Shown: piece by piece, positions 19,870 to 31,775 of the stretch
Position numbering within the stretch: the stretch's first letter is position 1
Layout of the letters: each line of letters opens with the position of its first letter
Source of the DNA: Chlorops oryzae
Taxonomy: Eukaryota; Arthropoda; Insecta; Diptera; Chloropidae
Length of the DNA: 64,000 nt
Reading direction: 5' to 3'
NCBI GenBank assembly: GCA_020466095.1
Contig: CM035806.1
Span: 111,755,401-111,819,400, forward strand
Notes under the pieces: generated by a model
Seen by the model: the letters and a program-made list of their open reading frames with translations, nothing else
Told to the model about the DNA's origin: nothing
Database searches by the model: none
Position numbers and translations under genes: made by a program

Positions 19870-20160
19870 TCGTGGAAGTGGACACATAAGGGAAAGTTCC
19901 TGATTGCCTCTAACTTGGTAGAGGCCAGTCCGATCCTTGTGCTGTCTGCTTCAAGTCGATTCTCACCTCCAAGTGGTGGCCCTGGATAGCCTGTGGTCTA
20001 TCTAGGTGTAGGTGGTGACGGCCCGGAAATGAGCATGGACAACGATTTCGAGCGTTACTGCCTGTGGGTTGCGAGTCCCAGACCCTCCGCCAACACGTAA
20101 GGGAACTGAGGATCGTCCCAGAGGATGACAAGAGGCGGTCGACCCAATAGCCTATGAGCC
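19870..20160 (+). other. GC-richer segment of unknown origin, unit 1
   Basis: More GC-rich than its surroundings, with gtggtgacggcccggaaatg and gggttgcgagtcccagac words, and no coding signal. It might be an untranslated leader of the adjacent Jockey fragment. Units 2 and 3 have 44 extra bases here (agaccaaaggtgaaccaacg…), which units 1 and 4 lack. Equivalent segments lie at about 23665-24000, 27500-27840 and 31335-31625. Confidence 0.5.
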
Positions 20161-20310
20161 ACCCAATTGAATTTTTTCGCGAATACTATGAGCTTACATC
20201 TATTTACTGCCGAAACTAGAATGATTTATTAAATTTTGTGAATAAGAGCTAAATCACTAAAAATTCTAATTCACAAATAATACAATTGCTGTCTACCAGA
20301 AATTTATGAA

Positions 20311-20801
20311 TTGAATATTTGTCACTCGAACGCAAATGGCGTAAAGCAACATACAAATGAACTAGCTATATTTCTACAGTGCCATAATATCGATATAATG
20401 CTCATCTCAGAGACTCATCTGGCCATCAAAACAAACTTTAAACTCAATGGATATATATTTTATAACACCAATCACCCTGATGGGAAAGCGCATGGTGGAA
20501 CGGGTATCTTAAAAAAAACCGTATAATGCGCCATTTGGAAGACCTTCTAAACAACTGCAAGCAACATTCATCTGTGTTGAAGAATCACACGAGAAAGCCA
20601 TTCTCTCCGCTGTTTATTGCCCCCCTAAGTTTTCGATTCGTACAGAAATGTTTCTTCAATTCTCTAATACATTAGGCGACCGATTTCTGGTGGCTGGCGA
20701 TTTCAACGCAGAACACACCTTGTGGGGATCTCGATTGATAACATCAGGAGGAAGGCAGCTTCGAATTTGTCTCCTGCGGGTAACCAATTTACAGGTAAGT
20801 A
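20311..20801 (+). pseudogene. Jockey endonuclease fragment, unit 1
   Basis: Plus-strand frame with NANGVKQHTNEL, LISETHL, HPDGKAHGGTGIL, then after frameshifts AVYCPP and GDFNAEHTLWGSRL. These are the N-terminal and catalytic blocks of a Jockey-type endonuclease. It is cut at the unit junction (ttacaggtaagta). The stretch also shows a perfect 5' splice-site consensus CAG/GTAAGT at the cut. Confidence 0.85.
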
Positions 20802-21126
20802 TTTCCTAACATTACCCTAAATGTATGCTATAAATTATATTAAAGTCGAAATATTCAAATGTTAAAATCATAAAATTAAATGTTCCTGATTTCGTTTGAT
20901 TTCTGTAAAATTTTGAAAAGCATACTTTTGTGATGACAAATGAAATTTTTGCCAAAAATGGCCTAAGATGTTGCATTTGATTGGTGTTTTTAGACTGTAA
21001 TTGTATTATATGTGTATCTACAATAAATTAATGTGAGAATATTGCCTGTAGCCATTATAATTGAAAAGATACGATTTAAAATTCGATAGTGCTAAAGGTG
21101 GCCGATAATGGTGAATATTTTGCAAT

Positions 21127-21363
21127 CTAGAGCCAACTTCTACTATCGGCTATTACCGTTGTACTCTGGGGTGTCAGCCCGACCCGAATGCACCAATTTG
21201 CATGATGAACAATGTTTTCTTCTCGATGAACAAGCGCTTCGTCTTTGAAACTACACAGTTCGATTGCAATGCTTTTTTCACAATGTTGCCATTTTAATTG
21301 TTTGGCTTTCCTGACATATCGATTCCTAAAAAAGGATGCATTTGTTATGGTATAGTTAACCAT
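21127..21363 (-). pseudogene. Minus-strand coding fragment, unit 2
   Basis: Same fragment as at 16235-16453, here continuous from the TTTTTTAG acceptor-like site because no foldback element is present. Ends with ADSRSWL and a stop. Confidence 0.5.
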
Positions 21364-21524
21364 TGTGCTTTATTTTGAAAATTAATGCAAAACCATATTT
21401 ACAAAACCGAACTTCATTTACCTTCAAACAAATATACCATTGAACGGTGTAACGGCCTTTTTTTGCTGGAGTAGGCTCAGTTTTTTTCAGAATCGTGTAA
21501 TTATGCGGGATTTAAACCAATATT

Positions 21525-21710
21525 TAACTAAATATAGTGCAGCAAAAAGCAAAAATTTTCCGTTGCCCTTCTAATGAGGGTTCACCAAGTTTGTGCGATT
21601 CAGACGACAACTCAAATTCTTCAGAGCTTATCTTGGTGCTGTTGCAGAAAATACACTTTGAGTGTCATGTTTGCGCCAATTTTCTCGAAAAAATCATAAG
21701 CTTTATACAT
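21525..21710 (-). pseudogene. Reversed B-family C-terminal fragment, unit 2
   Basis: Copy of the relic at 17733-17918, again head-to-head with the transposase gene starting at 21836. Confidence 0.65.
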
Positions 21711-21835
21711 TTGTTTTAAAAGTGGTTTTGTAAAGTATCAAGTTTTCATTGGCATGTTAAAACGTTACAGTTCTGAAATGTTTTGTTTTTGTGTGAGAAA
21801 TACTCACTTCGCTGCTGATAAAAAAAAGTAAAATA

Positions 21836-23533
21836 ATGGAGTCTTGCTACAGCAAAATAAACAAATTTTGTTATTCGTGTGGCAGATTTACTTCTGTTAA
21901 GAACAGAAGGAAGATCTCGACGGAGACTGCAATTTTGTACGAGCAATATTTTCACATTCCAGTTATTGGAAATGTTCCTTGGGTGCCTAAATACGCTTGC
22001 AGATCATGTACCATGCGACTTCATGATTGGAAGAATGGGCGAATTCTGAGCATGCCATTTGGTGTTCCAATGATTTGGTCCGAGCCAAACAGCCATGCCG
22101 AATGCTACGTATGTGCAAACGATGTCAATGGAATAAACCAAAAAAAAGGCCGCAAGTTATATTTATAAAAGTGTTCCAGCTGCACAAACCCCGATTCCAC
22201 ATTTCGATGCAGTTCCTATACCGCAAAAGCTAAGTACAACATCAGGATACACGCCATTATCATTTCAAACACTACCGGAATCAAGTGAGACGATGTACAC
22301 GCCCACAAATTTCACTACTCCGTGCAATCATAAAGAAATATCGCAGCGAGGACTTAACGCTATGGCACGACAACTTAAGTTGTCACAAAGAAAAATGATT
22401 GTTCTGGCCCAGCATTTAAAATCTGCAAATGTCTTGGCACCAGATGTGAAAATTTACGGTGCTCGTGGTCGTCAGCGAGATTTATTGCAATATTTTACAA
22501 TAAATGAAAACAATTCATTTGCGTTTTGCAATGATATTGGTGGGTTGATGTTGGCAATGAACTATGAGTACAATGCAGAGGAGTGGCGGCTTTTTATCGT
22601 TGGGTCAAAAAGCAGCCTGAAAGCGGTGCTACTGTACTACGACAATTCAAAAAATCCAGTACCTGTTGCACTTTCGGTGAACACGAAGGAGTCGTACAAG
22701 TCCATAAAAGATATTTTGAGTTCTGTTCAATATAATGAACACAAGTGGAAGATTTGTGCAGATTTGAAGGTGGTTGCACTGGTTTCTGGCCTGCAAACAG
22801 GCTACACAAAAAATATGTGCTACTTGTGTACGTGGGACTCGCGGTACAAAGAAAGCTCTCAATATCAAAAACGAGATTGGTCACCACGCATAGAGCATAA
22901 AATTGGTCAGAACAATGTACGTCAAATTGAACTGGTTCCAATGGAAAGGATCCTCCTACCCCTATTGCATATTAAACTGGGAGTTGTGAAAAACTTCATC
23001 AAAGCTCTTGTTGCACGAGGAAACGAAAGGGCTTTTGATCAGTTAACATACCGTTTTCCTCGCTTGAGCAAAGCCAAAATAAAACAAGGTACATATTTCT
23101 TGCAAAATTTTTTGATTCGCGCTTGATTTCCCTAATTTCTCCACTTTATTCGTTCAGGCAAGTTAAATGGTCCAGATATTAGGAAATTGATGAAGGACAA
23201 TGATTTTGACATCACTCTCGACATTGATGAAGAAATTGCTTGGAAGCATGTTAAAGGCGTCATAGAAAATGTGCTTGGAGCTCATAGGGCCGTTAATTGG
23301 CGGCATTACGTAGACATGATGCTCCAATCGTTTGAGAAAATAAACGTTAACATGTCGTTGAAAGTACATTTCTTGCAACATCACCAAGCTGAGTTTTAAC
23401 TCCAGTTGCCTTCTGAGTCAGACGAACATGGTGAGCGGTTCCACCAAATATCTGCCCAGTTGGAGCACTGGTACAGTGGCAAAAAGCTGGATTCTCTCTT
23501 AGCAGATATTTGCTGGAATCTTCAAACGGAATA
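21836..23533 (+). pseudogene. B-family transposase pseudogene, unit 2 (least damaged copy)
   Basis: The N-terminal cysteine-rich region is open from ATG 21836. The shared frameshift near 22160 is present, but the 2-bp deletion of units 1 and 3 is absent, so a 277-codon block (22293-23126) is open through RLFIVGSK, CADLKVVALV, CTWDSRYK and LLHIKLGVVKNFIKAL. The intron (donor at about 23088) and following exon are as in unit 1. The HHQAEF stop is present, and a further change makes the last codons end at TAA 23531-23533. The aspartate-to-valine change at FIV remains, so activity is unlikely. Confidence 0.9.
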
Positions 23534-24147
23534 AAATTACTAGCGAAAACAAAAAAAAAACATCTGGGTCGACCACAATACCATAGCCGTAACAAAGCAA
23601 CAAAGACTGATCCATGAGCTCGCAGCAGCACATATGCGTAACGATAACACCGATACGTAGGGGTCGTGGAAGTGGACACATAAGGGAAAGTTCCTGATTG
23701 CCTCTAACTTGGTAGAGGCCAGTCCGATCCTTGTGCTGTCTGCTTCAAGTCGATTCTCACCTCCAAGTGGTGGCCCTGGATAGCCTGTGGTCTATCTAGA
23801 CCAAAGGTGAACCAACGAGAACGGCGAAATGGTAGCGGACTGCTGTAGGTGGTGACGGCCCGGAAATGAGCATGGACAACGATTTCGAGCGTTACTGCCT
23901 GTGGGTTGCGAGTCCCAGACCCTCCGCCAACACGTAAGGGAACTGAGGATCGTCCCAGAGGATGACAAGAGGCGGTCGACCCAATAGCCTATGAGCCACC
24001 CAATTGAATTTTTTCGCGAATACTATGAGCTTACATCTATTTACTGCCGAAACTAGAATGATTTATTAAATTTTGTGAATAAGAGCTAAATCACTAAAAA
24101 TTCTAATTCACAAATAATACAATTGCTGTCTACCAGAAATTTATGAA

Positions 24148-24638
24148 TTGAATATTTGTCACTCGAACGCAAATGGCGTAAAGCAACATAAAAATGAACT
24201 AGCTATATTTCTACAGTGCCATAATATCGATATAATGCTCATCTCAGAGACTCATCTGGCCATCAAAACAAACTTTAAACTCAATGGATATATATTTTAT
24301 AACACCAATCACCCTGATGGGAAAGCGCATGGTGGAACGGGTATCTTAAAAAAAACCGTATAATGCGCCATTTAGAAGACCTTCTAAACACCTGCAAGCA
24401 ACATTCATCTGTGTTGAAGAATCATACGAGAAAGCCATTCTCTCCGCTGTTTATTGCCCCCCTAAGTTTTCGATTCGTACAGAAATGTTTCTTCAATTCT
24501 CTAATACATTAGGCGACCGATTTCTGGTGGCTGGCGATTTCAACGCAGAACACACCTTGTGGGGATCTCGATTGATAACATCAGGAGGAAGGCAGCTTCG
24601 AATTTGTCTCCTGCGGGTAACCAATTTACAGGTAAGTA
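24148..24638 (+). pseudogene. Jockey endonuclease fragment, unit 2
   Basis: Same fragment as at 20311, with the variant HKNEL shared with unit 3 (HTNEL in units 1 and 4). Ends at the unit junction. Confidence 0.85.
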
Positions 24639-24963
24639 TTTCCTAACATTACCCTAAATGTATGCTATAAATTATATTAAAGTCGAAATATTCAAATGTT
24701 AAAATCATAAAATTAAATGTTCCTGATTTCGTTTGATTTCTGTAAAATTTTGAAAAGCATACTTTTGTGATGACAAATGAAATTTTTGCCAAAAATGGCC
24801 TTAGATGTTGCATTTGATTGGTGTTTTTAGACTGAAATTGTATTATATGTGTATCTACAATAAATTAATGTGAGAATATTGCCTGTAGCCATTATAATTG
24901 AAAAGATGCGATTTAAAATTCGATAGTGCTAAAGGTGGCCGATAATGGTGAATATTTTGCAAT

Positions 24964-25200
24964 CTAGAGCCAACTTCTACTATCGGCTATTACCGTTGTA
25001 CTCTGGGGTGTCAGCCCGACCCGAATGCACCAATTTGCATGATGAACAATGTTTTCTTCTCGATGAACAAGCGCTTCGTCTTTGAAACTACACAGTTCGA
25101 TTGCAATGCTTTTTTCACAATGTTGCCATTTTAATTGTTTGGCTTTCCTGCCATATCGATTCCTAAAAAAGGATGCATTTGTTATGGTATAGTTAACCAT
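24964..25200 (-). pseudogene. Minus-strand coding fragment, unit 3
   Basis: As in unit 2. Has the R-Y-G-R variant shared with unit 4 where units 1 and 2 read R-Y-V-R. Confidence 0.5.
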
Positions 25201-25360
25201 TGTGCTTTATTTTTAAAATTAATGCAAAACCATATTTACAAAACAGAACTTCATTTACCTTCAAACAAATATACCATTGAACGGTGTAACGGCCTTTTTT
25301 TGCTGGAGTAGGCTCAGTTTTTTTCAGAATCGTGTAATTATGCGGGATTTAAACCAATAT

Positions 25361-25546
25361 TTAACTAAATATAGTGCAGCAAAAAGCAAAAATTTTCCGT
25401 TGCCCTTCGAATGAGGGTTCACCAAGTTTGTGCGATTCAGACGACAACTCAAATTCTTCAGAGCTTATCTGGTGCTGTTGCAGAAAATACACTTTGAGTG
25501 TCATGTTTGCGCCAATTTTCTCGAAAAAATCATAAGCCTTATACAT
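25361..25546 (-). pseudogene. Reversed B-family C-terminal fragment, unit 3
   Basis: A one-base deletion relative to the other units opens the frame over the full relic (YDFFEKIGANMTLKVYFLQQ to FELSSESHKLGE). This makes its relation to the B-family C-terminal block plain. Confidence 0.7.
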
Positions 25547-25671
25547 TTGTTTTAAAAGTGGTTTTGTAAAGTATCAAGTTTTCATTGGCATGTTAAAACG
25601 TTACAGTTCTGAAATGTTTTGTTTTTGTGTGAGAAATACTCACTTCGCTGCTGATAAAAAAAAGTAAAATA

Positions 25672-27367
25672 ATGGAGTCTTGCTACAGCAAAAAAACAAA
25701 TTTTGTTATTCGTGTGGCAGATTTACTTCTGTTAAGAACAGAAGGAAGATCTCGACGGAGACTGCAATTTTGTACGAGCAATATTTTCACATTCCAGTTA
25801 TTGGAAATGTTCCTTGGGTGCCTAAATACGCTTGCAGATCATGTACCATGCGACTTCATGATTGGAAGAATGGGCGAATTCTGAGCATGCCATTTGGTGT
25901 TCCAATGATTTGGTCCGAGCCAAACAGCCATGCCGAATGCTACGTATGTGCAAACGATGTCAATGGAATAAACCAAAAAAAAGGCCGCAAGTTATATTTA
26001 TAAAAGTGTTCCAGCTGCACAAACCCCGATTCCACATTTCGATGCAGTTCCTATACCGCAAAAGCTAAGTACAACATCAGGATACACGCCATTATCATTT
26101 CAAACACTACCGGAATCAAGTGAGACGATGTACACGCCCACAAATTTCACTACTCCGTGCAATCATAAAGAAATATCGCAGCGAGGACTTAACGCTATGG
26201 CACGACAACTTAAGTTGTCACAAACAAAAATGACTGTTCTGGCCCAACATTTAAAATCTGCAAATGTCTTGGCACCAGATGTGAAAATTTACGGTGCTCG
26301 TGGTCGTCAGCGAGATTTATTGCAATATTTTACAATAAATGAAAACAATTCATTTGCGTTTTGCAATGATATTGGTGGGTTGATGTTGGCAATGAACTAT
26401 GAGTACAATGCAGAGGAGTGGCGGCTTTTTATCGTTGGGTCAAAAAGCAGCCTGAAAGCGGTGTACTGTACTACGACAATTCAAAAAATCCAGTACCTGT
26501 TGCACTTTCGGTGAACACGAAGGAGTCGTACAAGTCCATAAAAGATATTTTGAGTTCTGTTCAATATAATGAACACAAGTGGAAGATTTGTGCAGATTTG
26601 AAGGTGGTTGCACTGGTTTCTGGCCTGCAAACAGGCTACACAAAAAATATGTGCTACTTGTGTACGTGGGACTCGCGGTACAAGGAAAGCTCTCAATATC
26701 AAAAACGAGATTGGTCACCACGCATAGAGCATAAAATTGGTCAGAACAATGTACGTCAAATTGAACTGGTTCCAATGGAAAGGATCCTCCTACCCCTATT
26801 GCATATTAAACTGGGAGTTGTGAAAAACTTCATCAAAGCTCTTGTTGCACGAGGAAACGAAAGGGCTTTTGATCAGTTAACATACCGTTTTCCTCGCTTG
26901 AGCAAAGCCAAAATAAAACAAGGTACATATTTCTTGCAAAATTTTTTGATTCGCGCTTGATTTCCCTAATTTCTCCACTTTATTCGTTCAGGCAAGTTAA
27001 ATGGTCCAGATATTAGGAAATTGATGAAGAACAATGATTTTGACATCACTCTCGACATTGATGAAGAAATTGCTTGGAAGCATGTTAAAGGCGTCATAGA
27101 AAATGTGCTTGGAGCTCATAGGGCCGTTAATTGGCGGCATTACGTAGACATGATGCTCCAATCGTTTGAGAAAATAAACGTTAACATGTCGTTGAAAGTA
27201 CATTTCTTGCAACATCACCAAGCTGAGTTTTAACTCCGGTTGCCTTCTGAGTCAGACGAACATGGTGAGCGGTTCCACCAAATATCTGCCCAGTTGGAGC
27301 ACTGGTACAGTGGCAAAAAGCTGGATTCTCTCTTAGCAGATATTTGCTGGAATCTTCAAACGGAATA
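25672..27367 (+). pseudogene. B-family transposase pseudogene, unit 3
   Basis: Same architecture and shared lesions as unit 1 (N-terminal one-base deletion, frameshift after GRKLYL, 2-bp deletion near 26462, FIV substitution, stop after HHQAEF). It also has the premature TAA (27365-27367) shared with unit 2. Confidence 0.9.
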
Positions 27368-27981
27368 AAATTACTAGCGAAAACAAAAAAAAAAAATCTG
27401 GGTCGACCACAATACCATAGCCGTAACAAAGCAACAAAGACTGATCCATGAGCTCGCAGCAGCACATATGCGTAACGATAACACCGATACGTAGGGGTCG
27501 TGGAAGTGGACACATAAGGGAAAGTTCCTGATTGCCTCTAACTTGGTAGAGGCCAGTCCGATCCTTGTGCTGTCTGCTTCAAGTCGATTCTCACCTCCAA
27601 GTGGTGGCCCTGGATAGCCTGTGGTCTATCTAGACCAAAGGTGAACCAACGAGAACGGCGAAATGGTAGCGGACTGCTGTAGGTGGTGACGGCCCGGAAA
27701 TGAGCATGGACAACGATTTCGAGCGTTACTGCCTGTGGGTTGCGAGTCCCAGACCCTCCGCCAACACGTAAGGGAACTGAGGATCGTCCCAGAGGATGAC
27801 AAGAGGCGGTCGACCCAATAGCCTATGAGCCACCCAATTGAATTTTTTCGCGAATACTATGAGCTTACATCTATTTACTGCCGAAACTAGAATGATTTAT
27901 TAAATTTTGTGAATAAGAGCTAAATCACTAAAAATTCTAATTCACAAATAATACAATTGCTGTCTACCAGAAATTTATGAA

Positions 27982-28472
27982 TTGAATATTTGTCACTCGA
28001 ACGCAAATGGCGTAAAGCAACATAAAAATGAACTAGCTATATTTCTACAGTGCCATAATATCGATATAATGCTCATCTCAGAGACTCATCTGGCCATCAA
28101 AACAAACTTTAAACTCAATGGATATATATTTTATAATACCAATCACCCTGATGGGAAAGCGCATGGTGGAACGGGTATCTTAAAAAAAACCGTATAATGC
28201 GCCATTTAGAAGACCTTCTAAACAACTGCAAGCAACATTCATCTGTGTTGAAGAATCACACGAGAAAGCCATTCTCTCCGCTGTTTATTGCCCCCCTAAG
28301 TTTTCGATTCGTACAGAAATGTTTCTTCAATTCTCTAATACATTAGGCGACCGATTTCTGGTGGCTGGCGATTTCAACGCAGAACACACCTTGTGGGGAT
28401 CTCGATTGATAACATCAGGAGGAAGGCAGCTTCGAATTTGTCTCCTGCGGGTAACCAATTTACAGGTAAGTA
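27982..28472 (+). pseudogene. Jockey endonuclease fragment, unit 3
   Basis: As in unit 2 (HKNEL variant). Truncated by the unit junction at 28472. Confidence 0.85.
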
Positions 28473-28798
28473 TTTCCTAACATTACCCTAAATGTATGCT
28501 ATAAATTATATTAAAGTCGAAATATTCAAATGTTAAAACCATAAAATTAAATGTTCCTGATTTCGTTTGATTTCTGTAAAATTTTGAAAAGCATACTTTT
28601 GTGATGACAAATGAAATTTTTTGCCAAAAATGGCCTTAGATGTTGCATTTGATTGGTGTTTTTAGACTGCAATTGTATTATATGTGTATCTACAATAAAT
28701 TAATGTGAGAATATTGCCTGTAGCCATTATAATTGAAAAGATACGATTTAAAATTCGATAGTGCTAAAGGTGGCCGATAATGGTGAATATTTTGCAAT

Positions 28799-29035
28799 CT
28801 AGAGCCAACTTCTACTATCGGCTATTACCGTTGTACTCTGGGGTGTCAGCCCGACCCGAATGCACCAATTTGCATGATGAACAATGTTTTCTTCTCGATG
28901 AACAAGCGCTTCGTCTTTGAAACTACACAGTTCGATTGCAATGCTTTTTTCACAATGTTGCCATTTTAATTGTTTGGCTTTCCTGCCATATCGATTCCTA
29001 AAAAAGGATGCATTTGTTATGGTATAGTTAACCAT
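28799..29035 (-). pseudogene. Minus-strand coding fragment, unit 4
   Basis: As in unit 3, including the R-Y-G-R variant. Confidence 0.5.
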
Positions 29036-29196
29036 TGTGCTTTATTTTGAAAATTAATGCAAAACCATATTTACAAAACAGAACTTCATTTACCTTCAAA
29101 CAAATATACCATTGAACGGTGTAACGGCCTTTTTTTGCTGGAGTAGGCTCAGTTTTTTTCAGAATCGTGTAATTATGCGGGATTTAAACCAATATT

Positions 29197-29382
29197 TAAC
29201 TAAATATAGTGCAGCAAAAAGCAAAAATTTTCCGTTGCCCTTCGAATGAGGGTTCACCAAGCTTGTGCGATTCAGACGACAACTCAAATTCTTCAGAGCT
29301 TATCTTGGTGCTGCTGCAGAAAATACACTTTGAGTGTCATGTTTGCGCCAATTTTCTCGAAAAAATCATAAGCTTTATACAT
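29197..29382 (-). pseudogene. Reversed B-family C-terminal fragment, unit 4
   Basis: As in units 1 and 2, head-to-head with the gene at 29508. Confidence 0.65.
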
Positions 29383-29507
29383 TTGTTTTAAAAGTGGTTT
29401 TGTAAAGTATCAAGTTTTCATTGGCATGTTAAAACGTTACAGTTCTGAAATGTTTTGTTTTTGTGTGAGAAATACTCACTTCGCTGCTGATAAAAAAAAG
29501 TAAAATA

Positions 29508-31214
29508 ATGGAGTCTTGCTACAGCAAAAAAACAAATTTTGTTATTCGTGTGGCAGATTTACTTCTGTTAAGAACAGAAGGAAGATCTCGACGGAGACTG
29601 CAATTTTGTACGAGCAATATTTTCACATTCCAGTTATTGGAAATGTTCCTTGGGTGCCTAAATACGCTTGCAGATCATGTACCATGCGACTTCATGATTG
29701 GAAGAATGGGCGAATTCTGAGCATGCCATTTGGTGTTCCAATGATTTGGTCCGAGCCAAACAGCCATGCCGAATGCTACGTATGTGCAAACGATGTCAAT
29801 GGAATAAACCAAAAAAAAGGCCGCAAGTTATATTTATAAAAGTGTTCCAGCTGCACAAACCCCGATTCCACATTTCGATGCAGTTCCTATACCGCAAAAG
29901 CTAAGTACAACATCAGGATACACGCCCTTATCATTTCAAACACTACCGGAATCAAGTGAGACGATGTACACGCCCACAAATTTCACTACTCCGTGCAATC
30001 ATAAAGAAATATCGCAGCGAGGACTTAACGCTATGGCACGACAACTTAAGTTGTCACAAACAAAAATGACTGTTCTGGCCCAGCATTTAAAATCTGCAAA
30101 TGTCTTGGCACCAGATGTGAAAATTTACGGTGCTCGTGGTCGTCAGCGAGATTTATTGCAATATTTTACAATAAATGAAAACAATTCATTTGCGTTTTGC
30201 AATGATATTGGTGGGTTGATGTTGGCAATGAACTATGAGTACAATGCAGAGGAGTGGCGGCTTTTTATCGTTGGGTCAAAAAGCAGCCTGAAAGCGGTGC
30301 TACTGTACTACGACAATTCAAAAAATCCAGTACCTGTTGCACTTTCGGTGAACACGAAGGAGTCGTACAAGTCCATAAAAGATATTTTGAGTTCTGTTCA
30401 ATATAATGAACACAAGTGGAAGATTTGTGCAGATTTGAAGGTGGTTGCACTGGTTTCTGGCCTGCAAACAGGCTACACAAAAAATATGTGCTACTTGTGT
30501 ACGTGGGACTCGCGGTACAAGGAAAGCTCTCAATATCAAAAACGAGATTGGTCACCACGCATAGAGCATAAAATTGGTCAGAACAATGTACGTCAAATTG
30601 AACTGGTTCCAATGGAAAGGATCCTCCTACCCCTATTGCATATTAAACTGGGAGTTGTGAAAAACTTCATCAAAGCTCTTGTTGCACGAGGAAACGAAAG
30701 GGCTTTTGATCAGTTAACATACCGTTTTCCTCGCTTGAGCAAAGCCAAAATAAAACAAGGTACATATTTCTTGCAAAATTTTTTGATTCGCGCTTGATTT
30801 CCCTAATTTCTCCACTTTATTCGTTCAGGCAAGTTAAATGGTCCAGATATTAGGAAATTGATGAAGGACAATGATTTTGACATCACTCTCGACATTGATG
30901 AAGAAATTGCTTGGAAGCATGTTAAAGGCGTCATAGAAAATGTGCTTGGAGCTCATAGGGCCGTTAATTGGCGGCATTACGTAGACATGATGCTCCAATC
31001 GTTTGAGAAAATAAACGTTAACATGTCGTTGAAAGTACATTTCTTGCAACATCACCAAGCTGAGTTTTAACTCCAGTTGCCTTCTGAGTCAGACGAACAT
31101 GGTGAGCGGTTCCACCAAATATCTGCCCAGTTGGAGCACTGGTACAGTGGCAAAAAGCTGGATTCTCTCTTAGCAGACATTTGCTGGAATCTTCAAACGG
31201 AACAAAATTACTAG
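29508..31214 (+). pseudogene. B-family transposase pseudogene, unit 4
   Basis: N-terminal one-base deletion as in units 1 and 3, but the 277-codon central block (29964-30797) is open as in unit 2. FIV substitution, intron and HHQAEF stop are as in the other units. The tail ends at TAG 31212-31214, as in unit 1. Confidence 0.9.
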
Positions 31215-31775
31215 CGAAAACAAAAAAAAAACATCTGGGTCGACCACAATACCATAGCCGTAACAAAGCAACAAAGACTGATCCATGAACTCGCAGCAGC
31301 ACATATGCGTAACGATAACACCGATACGTAGGGGTCGTGGAAGTGGACACATAAGGGAAAGTTCCTGATTGCCTCTAACTTGGTAGAGGCCAGTCCGATC
31401 CTTGTGCTGTCTGCTTCAAGTCGATTCTCACCTCCAAGTGGTGGCCCTGGATAGCCTGTGGTCTATCTAGGTGTAGGTGGTGACGGCCCGGAAATGAGCA
31501 TGGACAACGATTTCGAGCGTTACTGCCTGTGGGTTGCGAGTCCCAGACCCTCCGCCAACACGTAAGGGAACTGAGGATCGTCCCAGAGGATGACAAGAGG
31601 CGGTCGACCCAATAGCCTATGAGCCACCCAATTGAATTTTTTCGCGAATACTATGAGCTTACATCTATTTACTGCCGAAACTAGAATGATTTATTAAATT
31701 TTGTGAATAAGAGCTAAATCACTAAAAATTCTAATTCACAAATAATACAATTGCTGTCTACCAGAAATTTATGAA

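Larger units (their letters stand above)
15907..20801 (+). repeat. Array unit 1 (with foldback insertion)
   Basis: Carries the 1097-bp element at 16461-17557. Without it the unit would be about 3.8 kb. Shares with unit 4 a 44-bp deletion near 20010, and with unit 3 a 2-bp deletion in the transposase gene. Confidence 0.95.
20802..24638 (+). repeat. Array unit 2
   Basis: 3837 bp. The only unit whose transposase N-terminus is not shifted (agcaaaataaac against agcaaaaaaac). It has the 44 bases missing from units 1 and 4, and an empty GTATAG site at about 21350. Confidence 0.95.
24639..28472 (+). repeat. Array unit 3
   Basis: 3834 bp. Combines features otherwise seen in unit 2 (44 extra bases, premature TAA at the gene end) and in unit 1 (2-bp deletion, shifted N-terminus). 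Confidence 0.95.

Noticed and set aside
19553..19887. Minus-strand 110-codon frame at the end of each array transposase
   Set aside because: Antisense to the C-terminal exon and its flank, with no motif and no independent support.
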